A stretch of DNA of 36,971 bases, from the IMG/VR virus record IMGVR_UViG_3300045256_000037, positions 1 to 36,971 of that record. One strand, written 5' to 3'. Position 1 is the first letter of the stretch. Each line of letters starts with the position of its first letter. The DNA comes from a virus. Made by a program: the position numbers and the translations under genes. Under the pieces are notes generated by a model. The model did no database searches. It was not told the DNA's origin and saw only the letters and a list, made by a program, of their open reading frames with translations. Shown piece by piece: positions 30,720 through 36,971 of this stretch.

Positions 30720-31979
30720 TTATTCCGTTCTAAGCCACTGGCCCTGCTCGGCTAGCGTCTCGATCTCTTCCTTGGCGTCGTCGAGCGCGTCGGCATCGAC
30801 CTTCAGGCCGTAGCATTCGACGCGCGATGCAAGTTCCTTGGCCTGCTCGATCGCCTCGTCCATATTGTCGGCGCACGCGACCACCGATCCAAGTTGCGTC
30901 GCACCAGGCCCCTGCGGGACGACATAATCCTGTCCGTCAATCCGGCACCATCCGATCAGCTTGACGTGATCGATGATTTCCGGCGGATAGTTCACGGCCA
31001 CCCAGTCGGTTTGCACAAGTTCCGACTCCAGGAATACTTGCGCACCCCACTTGGCCTTGTATTCCGGCTCTATCAATTTCCCGCCGGCGCCCTCGTAGAT
31101 GATCTCGGCGATATTCTCGATCATGAGCTGGTAAAGTTCAGACGGCGGGCACCCGGCCCGGCATGTCGGATCGATCAGATAGGGCGTTCCGTCTTCCGTG
31201 ACGCGGATTTCCGTCGAGAAGAACGAGCGATAGCGGTATGATGCCAGCGTCGATGCGAGCTTGCCGTTGACGAACGTCACCGCCTCAGGCAATTCGTCGT
31301 ATAGCGCAGCAGTGCCGAGATAGGCCTGGTTCTTGACTTCGAGTCCCGCCATACCGATCGACGGGAATTCTCCATCGACGCAATAGCCGTCGTATCCAAT
31401 TTCTGTGGCTGGGCGGATCGGCGCCTCAACCACGAATTTCATGATCCTCTTCTTGCCGCCAAGCTTGGATTCGAGACGATCCAGCCATTGCTCAGACAGG
31501 CGCCACGACGGCGAGTGAAACGACTCCATGTCGCCCCGCGTGGCGTCGATCTTGACGTAGCGATCGTCGTGCGTTCGGAGATAGCGCTTGAGTTCCTCGA
31601 ATCCCTTGAGTTCGACATAGGGCGCGATGGGCAGCCCGATGCGCTTGAAATGCTTCTTGGCTGCCGAGCGGTAAAGCTCCAACTCCTCGCCCCGGCGAGC
31701 GCCCCATACCCTCTTGCCAATGGATTCAAGATGCAGTTGCAGTGCTCCCTCGCCCACATCGGGGAACACAAACACATCGGCGTCGTCTATGTAGTCGTAG
31801 ACATTCTCGGCGCGCTCGACGCCGGGAAGGCCGTCACCGAGATGCAAGTCCTCGGATTTCGCCGTCGTCTCCCAGTGCGCATAATAGAGCACCCGTCCGA
31901 AGTCCTTGGCGAGCCGTACGGCCCAGGACGGAAACACCCCATTGTCGATTACAAAGGCGCATTTGGTGGGGTATTTCAT
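30720..31979 (-). CDS. PurD-like ATP-grasp protein in head module
   Basis: A 419-residue protein with the order of an ATP-grasp carboxylate-amine ligase. An N-terminal Rossmann-like pre-grasp domain (about 1-110; IDNGVFPSWAVRLAKDFG, ADVFVFPDVGEGALQL) precedes the ATP-binding lysine block YVKIDATRGD (about 141-150). A strand with Glu (VVEAPI), and the metal/ligand block FFSTEIRVTEDGTPYLID followed by PTCRAGCPPSE, come next. The latter parallels the N-x-R-x-G-D-P-E ending of PurD, with Thr in place of Asn. It likely joins an acid to an amine using ATP; substrates are unknown. It overlaps the LysM gene by ATGA. Confidence 0.8.
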   Translation of the reverse strand: MKYPTKCAFVIDNGVFPSWAVRLAKDFGRVLYYAHWETTAKSEDLHLGDGLPGVERAENVYDYIDDADVFVFPDVGEGALQLHLESIGKRVWGARRGEELELYRSAAKKHFKRIGLPIAPYVELKGFEELKRYLRTHDDRYVKIDATRGDMESFHSPSWRLSEQWLDRLESKLGGKKRIMKFVVEAPIRPATEIGYDGYCVDGEFPSIGMAGLEVKNQAYLGTAALYDELPEAVTFVNGKLASTLASYRYRSFFSTEIRVTEDGTPYLIDPTCRAGCPPSELYQLMIENIAEIIYEGAGGKLIEPEYKAKWGAQVFLESELVQTDWVAVNYPPEIIDHVKLIGWCRIDGQDYVVPQGPGATQLGSVVACADNMDEAIEQAKELASRVECYGLKVDADALDDAKEEIETLAEQGQWLRTE

Positions 31980-32749
31980 CGGAGCGACATAAGAATTCTC
32001 GCCGCTTCTTGCGGCGTCAATAGCTCGATCTCTTTAAAGCCAAAGGGTATCTCTCTGGGCAGATTTCCGGGTATTGACGGTGACCGAGTTGGGGAAACGG
32101 CGGGTACGTTTAGCGGCGGCATACCCTCTTCGTGACCGTACCACAGAGGATCAATGCCAGAGTCGAACGCCGCCCTATTACGGGTCCTTGCTTTTATCGC
32201 TGAGGCTAATCGTCTCGCCATCTCCGGAGTTGGAGAGATATCTCCCGCAAATGTCGGCTCCACCCTTGGTGCGGGGCCTCTGGCCGGAGCCTCTCCGCCC
32301 AATCCCATAATCGCCGTCGAGAGATAGTCGGCGATCGTCGGTTCATCCTTACCGCTTAAGACTCGTACCGGATCGATCATCCGGTGTATCTTCCCAAGCG
32401 GGGTCGACGAGAAGTCGAATCCCTTCGCCTGCGGTTCGTCCGGCGGAGGCGGCGGAGGCGGCGGATCGGGAATGACAACCGCCTGCATCGGAACCTGCCC
32501 AGACCGTTTCATGGCATCGTATTCGGACTGAAACAGAACTGGAGCAGCGGAAAGTCCGCCAGACTCCTTGGGAGTTTCCGGCTTTGAAGCCGGGGGAGTC
32601 TCTTCCTTATCGGGGATTAGGAGAATATTACCTTCTCGGATACGGTTGACATCCCTGATCCCATTCGCGCTCGCCAGCGCCGGAACCGTCGTGCCGAATC
32701 TCTTTGCCAGTCCGCTGAGGGTGTCTCCCCTGCGAATCCGGTATTCCAT
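31976..32749 (-). CDS. LysM-domain protein with proline-rich linker
   Basis: A 257-residue protein. Residues 1-46 are one LysM domain (YRIRRGDTLSGLAKRFG, LASANGIRDVNRIREGNILLIP), which binds peptidoglycan or chitin-like glycan. A Pro-rich linker (eight consecutive Pro around residue 98) and a mixed 150-residue part follow, with a closing segment LLTPQEAARILMSLR. No signal peptide or catalytic domain. It is encoded in the head module rather than the lysis module, so it may be a minor virion protein anchoring the particle or its DNA to the wall. Confidence 0.8.
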   Translation of the reverse strand: MEYRIRRGDTLSGLAKRFGTTVPALASANGIRDVNRIREGNILLIPDKEETPPASKPETPKESGGLSAAPVLFQSEYDAMKRSGQVPMQAVVIPDPPPPPPPPDEPQAKGFDFSSTPLGKIHRMIDPVRVLSGKDEPTIADYLSTAIMGLGGEAPARGPAPRVEPTFAGDISPTPEMARRLASAIKARTRNRAAFDSGIDPLWYGHEEGMPPLNVPAVSPTRSPSIPGNLPREIPFGFKEIELLTPQEAARILMSLR

Positions 32750-32751
32750 CT

Positions 32752-32940
32752 CTATTCCCTGATAGAATGCAGCGCATGCGCCATATGCTTCGCACTGCTC
32801 TTATGAGCAAAGCGTTTGCCCTTGTCAGCTTCGACGAATTCGCGCGCAACCTTCTGCGGAATCCCGGTGCGCTTGGCCGCCGCCGGATCGTGCGCAACCA
32901 TCTCCATGAGCCGGTGCTGCTTGGCTGATTTGGACGGCAT
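32752..32940 (-). CDS. Small basic phage protein (MPSKSxxQ family)
   Basis: A 62-residue basic protein starting MPSKSAKQHRLM, with VAHDPAAAKRTGIPQKVAREFVEADKGKRF. Close patterns occur in small proteins of other tailed phages near portal or head genes; their function is unknown. A longer form from ATG 32979, which overlaps the stop of the SpeD-like gene (TAATG), is possible, but the family normally begins at MPSKS. Confidence 0.75.
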   Translation of the reverse strand: MPSKSAKQHRLMEMVAHDPAAAKRTGIPQKVAREFVEADKGKRFAHKSSAKHMAHALHSIRE

Positions 32941-32978
32941 GACGATAACCCTGTTGTTCGCGTGTGTGACGGAATCCA

Positions 32979-33320
32979 TTACGGCAATTCCAGCATCGAA
33001 TAGTTGGCTCGGTAAACCTTGAGACCCACCTCCTCGATTACGTCGCGAGCCGTACCGTGATCGAAGTCCTTACATGAGGAAATCCTGAGATAGGCGCCGT
33101 GATGCTCAGGCCACGTGTCAACCAGGATCGCGCTATCGGTAAGCGGCAGCACAAGAGTGATCCCAATCTCGGTTCCGGCCCGCCAGCACGCCGGAGCCCC
33201 GGCAGGCGTCATGCCGATCCGCGCCGCCATGTCGAACAGCATCTTGCGCCACTCGAGTTCGTCCTTGTTTCCCCGCAACGAGAACGATAGCTCGTGCATG
33301 CACTTGCCGAACGCTATCAT
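32979..33320 (-). CDS. SpeD-like (S-adenosylmethionine decarboxylase fold) protein
   Basis: A 113-residue homologue of bacterial pyruvoyl AdoMet decarboxylase, which makes the aminopropyl donor for spermidine. The centre SAILVDTWPEHHGAYLRISSC aligns without gaps to the bacterial ES-H-L-x-I-H-TWPE-Y-G-Y-A region. By Thermotoga-style numbering Ser63 (pyruvoyl precursor) and Cys83 are kept, position 55 is Thr rather than Ser, Glu62 is Asp, and the processing His68 is Asp. It may therefore process itself differently or decarboxylate another substrate; phage SpeD relatives acting on ornithine or arginine have been reported, from memory. ATGA overlap with the Zn-knuckle gene. Confidence 0.8.
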   Translation of the reverse strand: MIAFGKCMHELSFSLRGNKDELEWRKMLFDMAARIGMTPAGAPACWRAGTEIGITLVLPLTDSAILVDTWPEHHGAYLRISSCKDFDHGTARDVIEEVGLKVYRANYSMLELP

Positions 33321-33433
33321 TCGTCGTCGTACTCTTCCGGTTCGTCAACCGGATCGGACGCATCCTCGTCATCCTCGGGATCATCCTCAGGGATGTAATC
33401 AGGGCAATCCGGCTGGGGGCATCTGGGGCACAT
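33317..33433 (-). CDS. Tiny Zn-knuckle protein with acidic tail
   Basis: A 38-residue protein starting MCPRCPQPDCPDY, a compact three-cysteine knuckle, followed by an almost purely Asp/Glu/Pro tail (PEDDPEDDEDASD, EPEEYDDE). It starts inside the portal gene in another frame, and its stop overlaps the start of the SpeD-like gene (ATGA at 33317-33320), so ribosomes can pass from one to the next. The 80-nt space has no other candidate. The acidic tail may mimic nucleic acid or bind a basic partner. Confidence 0.5.
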   Translation of the reverse strand: MCPRCPQPDCPDYIPEDDPEDDEDASDPVDEPEEYDDE

Positions 33434-35348
33434 TGCGGATCGAGAACCTTCCGGGGATTGGCGGTTGTCCAGGCAGTTGTCCAGGCGGCATCTGAGGCAT
33501 AGGCGCTGCACCGGCCAAAGCATTGGCCATCACTCCCGGCGGCGGCATCGCATCGGGATTGGCAATCGGCGGCAGAGCCTCCGGCCTTTGTAGATCGGCA
33601 ATCGTCGCGTTCGCCTTGGCGAGGCTCGCAAAGGTGTCGGCGAGCTGCTTGAGCGCCTTGGTTTTCTTCCCGCCAACATCCGCCCGCTTGGACTCGATCT
33701 CAAGCATTGCCACTTGCTGCTTGAGCGGATTCGGCTGTCGCATGCGCTCAAGTATCCTCTGCTTCACGTCGGTTTGCAGCGGCGCAATCTCAAGCAGGAT
33801 ATCCGGAGGCACCCCAGCCACGCCTTTGAGCATCTCGTATGCCTCGGTGTACACCGTCACATTGTCCGGCCCTTCGTCGATCTTGATATCCACGTCGAGC
33901 GAGCCGAGATGGTTCACGATCTGCGGGCGGCCAAGTTCGTCGAGCGTGAGCCCGTTAAGCTGGATGAATTGCGCCACATCGCTGTCATCGGTGACGCGTA
34001 TCCACCGCTCCCCTACCCAATAGCGCTGAATGAGATTCCAGATCGCGCGATACACGCGCAGCTTCCACCCTCGGTAGGCGATCAGATACGGCCCGATATT
34101 GGCTAGCCCAGCCCGCTGCGCCAGCGCCATCGCCCTGCCGCTCTTGATGCCATCCATCCCGGCGAGCGCATTGTTGGGGGCGAAGGCCTGGATGCTCTCC
34201 TTGGCATCCTCCATCAACTTGATGTTGGAGCTATAGTCGAACGCCTGATCGTCGCGCCTCAGCTCGGCGCCCGGATTCTTCTCGATCCACCCGTCGGCTC
34301 GGGCGAATTCCTGACGAGCGCGCTCGACATCATCGACCGCATTCTTGTCAGCGATAATCCGGCGGCTGTTGGCAATGAACAGAGCCTTGGACGCCCGCTG
34401 GTTGATTTCGTCCTGATCAGAGCGCAGCTCGCGGACGAACCCGTATCTGTCGCCCTCGTGATCGACATAGGCCGAATACAGGATCACATTCGGGCGCGTG
34501 CGACCCTTCTCGTCGATCAGAAACGATTTGCCGGACAGAAGCTCAACATCAGCCGCATAAAACGTCCACCACCAATCGCCGTTCGCGTAATAGAGATGAT
34601 AGACGAGCACGACGGTGTCGGAATCGGCGTCGTACCATTTATACTCGCGATCGGAGAATAGCTCGGCGTCAAGCCCGCGCGAGCGGAGCGATCTAATCTT
34701 GTCCGCCTGATCGGGGAACATCTCAGCGACAATCTCGGCATCCATCCACTTGCAGATGCCGAGATAGAGCGCATCCGAGAAATCGGCCCGGAACGAACGA
34801 GGATCGTAGAATACCGTGTCTGGATCGACGATAGCGAGGCCGACATCTGGATCGCCAGCGTCGCCGCGCACAAGGGTAAGCTCGACGCCGCCGATGCCCT
34901 CGATGGCGCCGTTGCGCGCCGATTCGGCGCTGATCTCCTCCCAGCCCTCCGCGTCGAGCACATAATTGAGCGTCGCCGTGGCAATCGAGGCACCCTTGTC
35001 GTTCTTGGGGTGCCTCGGATACGCCTTGGGGTCCTGCCGCATCCGCTCAAGCACGCCGATCACCCCGTTGATGGCACGCGGCAAATAGGGCTTGGTGAGC
35101 GGAGGCTGACCGCGGCGGCGTAGTTCGCGCAGCTCCTCGGCCGTCCACATCACCTTGTGATAGTACCGGCGCGCCCGCCGCGCCTCCCAGCGCTCGGCGT
35201 CCTTGACGCTCTGGTAGGTGAGGAATTGCTTCCTCAGCCTGTCGATTGACAGCGGTCCGGATTCGTCCTGAGGCGGCGGAACCTCAGCCGGGACAAGAGA
35301 CGGCGCAAGATTGGGTCCTGGTTCGGCAAGTCCGATCATAGATTTCAC
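33399..35348 (-). CDS. Portal protein (P22 gp1-like)
   Basis: A 649-residue portal that forms the dodecameric DNA gate of the head. Family-typical blocks: TKPYLPRAINGVIGVLERMR, IEGIGGVELTL, IVDPDTVFYDPRSFRADFSDA, GFVRELRSDQDEINQRASKALF and KSGRAMALAQRAGLANIG. The Pro/Met-rich C-terminus (MPQMPPGQLPGQPP) is low-complexity. Slightly shorter than P22 gp1. Coupled by ATGA to the large terminase. Confidence 0.92.
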   Translation of the reverse strand: MKSMIGLAEPGPNLAPSLVPAEVPPPQDESGPLSIDRLRKQFLTYQSVKDAERWEARRARRYYHKVMWTAEELRELRRRGQPPLTKPYLPRAINGVIGVLERMRQDPKAYPRHPKNDKGASIATATLNYVLDAEGWEEISAESARNGAIEGIGGVELTLVRGDAGDPDVGLAIVDPDTVFYDPRSFRADFSDALYLGICKWMDAEIVAEMFPDQADKIRSLRSRGLDAELFSDREYKWYDADSDTVVLVYHLYYANGDWWWTFYAADVELLSGKSFLIDEKGRTRPNVILYSAYVDHEGDRYGFVRELRSDQDEINQRASKALFIANSRRIIADKNAVDDVERARQEFARADGWIEKNPGAELRRDDQAFDYSSNIKLMEDAKESIQAFAPNNALAGMDGIKSGRAMALAQRAGLANIGPYLIAYRGWKLRVYRAIWNLIQRYWVGERWIRVTDDSDVAQFIQLNGLTLDELGRPQIVNHLGSLDVDIKIDEGPDNVTVYTEAYEMLKGVAGVPPDILLEIAPLQTDVKQRILERMRQPNPLKQQVAMLEIESKRADVGGKKTKALKQLADTFASLAKANATIADLQRPEALPPIANPDAMPPPGVMANALAGAAPMPQMPPGQLPGQPPIPGRFSIRNVPQMPPAGLP

Positions 35349-36826
35349 ATGATGAGAATAGGATTCATCGAGCCGCTATCGTCGAGCGGACGGTAGCCGC
35401 TCTCGCGCTTCGGCTTGGACTGAGGCGGCTTCCGCCCCGTGACCATGTCATCGAGCATCAGCCCGATCAGGGACAATGCGTCCACCTGATCGTCATGGCG
35501 GCCGCCGGGGAAGGTGAGCAGCTCTGACCTGAGTTCGTCGGCCCACGCGGGTTCAGGCGGCAGATAGAGCCCGGACAACGCCATGCGCGCCCGGATCGAC
35601 TGCGCCCGCACCGCCTTTTCCCGCTTCGACGGATACGCCTCGCGTTGCACATAGACTTTTCTCTCGCGCATGCGCCGCTCAAGGAACGGCCCGAGGCTCG
35701 CCTTGATCTGGCCCCTCTCCTCGCCCCACTTGAGCGGCTTCCACTTGGCGATCAGATCGCAGAACGCCTCGATCGACACGTCGGGCCTTGCTTGGCGCCG
35801 CCATACGTCGAGCACGTACATCCGGCCAGACTGATCGAGTCCGACAACGATGTGCGAGGTATAATCGCCTCCGCCCTCGGTGACGGCATAGTCGCTCGCG
35901 CCGTAGACGGCGAGAGTGGCCGTATCGGGCGGAGTTTCGATCCGGAGCCACTCGTCGCGGAAATAGCCGCCCTCGTCTGGCGCCGGCGACTGCTGATACA
36001 GAGCGCTCCACATGCGCGGCATGGTGTTGGCACGGATGCGCTCCAGAGCATCCAGTGGGTAGGCCTCAGGCCACAGCGCCTCGCCGTCGTCGGATATGGC
36101 CTTGAGTTCGACGACTGTCCAGTCGTCAGAGCCGGATCGCAGCACCATGCCGGCGAGATCGTCCTCATGCGTCCGGTGCCCAATCAGGATGATCGCCCCT
36201 CCAGGTAGGAGCCGGTTATAAACGGACCCCTGATACCACTCCCACACACGCTTGCGCTCGGGCGCCGATTGCGCGTCCGCCCACGACCCCATTGGATCGT
36301 CGATGATCGCGATGTCGGCGCCGTGCCCGTAGATTTGCCCGCCGATGCCGAGCGCGTAGAATTGCCCGCCGGCATCCGTGTGCCACCTATTCTTGGCCTG
36401 GCTGTCCTCAGCCAGCCTGACTCCAGGGAACACCGCCCGATAGCGCGACGACTCAATCAGATTGCGCACACTGCGCCCGATATCAGACGCCGTCTCCGCC
36501 GTCGCCGACGCCGTGATGATCTGCCGCCCAGGCCTGCGCCCGAGCGCCCACGCCGGGAACCGACGAGCCGCCAGCTCCGTCTTTCCGTGCCGCGGCGGCA
36601 TCAGCAGGATCAGCCGATCAATCTCTCCGCGCTCGACGCGCTCCAGGTGCGCCGCGATCTCCCGATGGTGCCGCGCCGCCCGGTAATGCCCGCCGAACAG
36701 CCCGGCCGCGCCCTCATAGGTGTACTCAGTGAACGCTATCAGCCCCGTCCCCGCTTGCCAGCGGCGGCACATCTCCATTTGCAGCGCGTCTAATGGCGGC
36801 AATGAGTTCAGCTTGGCTCCATTCAT
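35345..36826 (-). CDS. terL: Terminase large subunit
   Basis: A 493-residue packaging motor and nuclease. Walker A MPPRHGKTE (76-84) and Walker B IAIIDDP (172-178) mark the ATPase, with the coupling block LIGHRTHEDDLAG after it. The RNase H-like nuclease has YGASDYAV, and its final acidic motif in GRHDDQVDALSLIG near residue 451. The start overlaps the small subunit gene by 101 nt. An internal Met (residue 17, at 36778) would shorten that overlap. Neither start has a strong ribosome site. Confidence 0.93.
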   Translation of the reverse strand: MNGAKLNSLPPLDALQMEMCRRWQAGTGLIAFTEYTYEGAAGLFGGHYRAARHHREIAAHLERVERGEIDRLILLMPPRHGKTELAARRFPAWALGRRPGRQIITASATAETASDIGRSVRNLIESSRYRAVFPGVRLAEDSQAKNRWHTDAGGQFYALGIGGQIYGHGADIAIIDDPMGSWADAQSAPERKRVWEWYQGSVYNRLLPGGAIILIGHRTHEDDLAGMVLRSGSDDWTVVELKAISDDGEALWPEAYPLDALERIRANTMPRMWSALYQQSPAPDEGGYFRDEWLRIETPPDTATLAVYGASDYAVTEGGGDYTSHIVVGLDQSGRMYVLDVWRRQARPDVSIEAFCDLIAKWKPLKWGEERGQIKASLGPFLERRMRERKVYVQREAYPSKREKAVRAQSIRARMALSGLYLPPEPAWADELRSELLTFPGGRHDDQVDALSLIGLMLDDMVTGRKPPQSKPKRESGYRPLDDSGSMNPILIM

Positions 36827-36971
36827 GTAGCGGCTTGTTCGTCGTCTCTATCCTGTGCTCTGTCTTGTCCGTGATCAATCCGTGCAGCTTGGCCTTGGCC
36901 ACCACCGCACTCACCGCCGCACTCGCCCCGCGCGGATTGCTCATTCCTAGCAGCCGGGCTTCCTCTAGCTC
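36726..36971 (-). CDS. terS: Terminase small subunit, C-terminal part (runs off window)
   Basis: The frame is open from the right edge (ELEEARLLGMSNPRGAS) to its stop at 36726; the visible part is 81 residues. The pattern NPRGASAAVSAVVAKAKLHGLITDK is typical of small-terminase DNA-binding subunits, where a helix of the AAV-KAKL-GL type precedes a charged tail. The ATG at 36944 is internal rather than the real start, because the sequence upstream is in frame and family-like. It overlaps the large subunit gene. Confidence 0.75.
   Translation of the reverse strand, partial: ELEEARLLGMSNPRGASAAVSAVVAKAKLHGLITDKTEHRIETTNKPLHEWSQAELIAAIRRAANGDVPPLASGDGADSVH

Noticed and set aside
35645-36793. Forward-strand frames opposite the large terminase
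   Set aside because: Arg/Pro/Leu-rich antisense shadows of a gene with clear Walker motifs.

Overview
The window is one continuous stretch of a tailed-phage genome. The virion genes point to a short-tailed (podovirus-like) phage: a P22-type portal, gp4-like and gp10-like neck proteins and an ejection-protein cluster, but a capsid of the N4-gp56 family. The likely host is an alphaproteobacterium, probably of the order Hyphomicrobiales. The clues are high GC, alphaproteobacterial-style early genes, and a 49-nt sequence (7205-7253) matching the 3' half of an alphaproteobacterial tRNA-Phe gene. Host assignment is inference; no host gene is present. Neither window end is a genome end: the small terminase gene runs off the right edge, and a forward-strand early gene lies at the left edge.

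Layout. Bases 1-7197 are a tightly packed forward-strand early module, with most genes overlapping by 1-4 nt. It holds a RecB/Cas4-like PD-(D/E)XK nuclease, an OB-fold protein with an SSB-like acidic tip, an HNH nuclease, a DUF5131 (Gp37/Gp68) protein, a DUF6745-like protein carrying a 21-copy 12-bp tandem repeat, an excisionase-like protein and a tyrosine integrase. Bases 7198-7651 hold no gene. They contain the tRNA-Phe-derived attP core, four direct TGGAAACC repeats and a terminator. Bases 7652-8511 hold a decayed cytosine-C5 methyltransferase and a hairpin-rich stretch ending in a strong terminator.

From the right edge back to about 8818 runs one long reverse-strand late module. In transcription order it encodes: terminase small and large subunits; portal; a tiny acidic Zn-knuckle protein; an S-adenosylmethionine-decarboxylase (SpeD)-like protein; a small basic protein; a LysM protein; an ATP-grasp enzyme; scaffold; major capsid; two signal-peptide-bearing putative decoration proteins; neck and tail-accessory proteins; four ejection proteins, one with a transglycosylase-like domain; a set of tail and receptor-binding proteins; and a lysis cassette of holin-like proteins and a two-enzyme endolysin. 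DUF1353 and HTH-phosphoesterase genes follow. Early and late modules converge on the att region.

The most unusual points are three. First, a SpeD homologue (Ser63 and Cys83 kept, His68 changed to Asp) and a PurD-like ATP-grasp protein sit inside the head-assembly operon. Second, four putative virion proteins carry Sec signal peptides, three of them with even numbers of cysteines in the mature part. Third, short linear motifs recur at the ends of scaffold and ejection proteins. All functional statements rest on reading motifs by eye; no database search was run.
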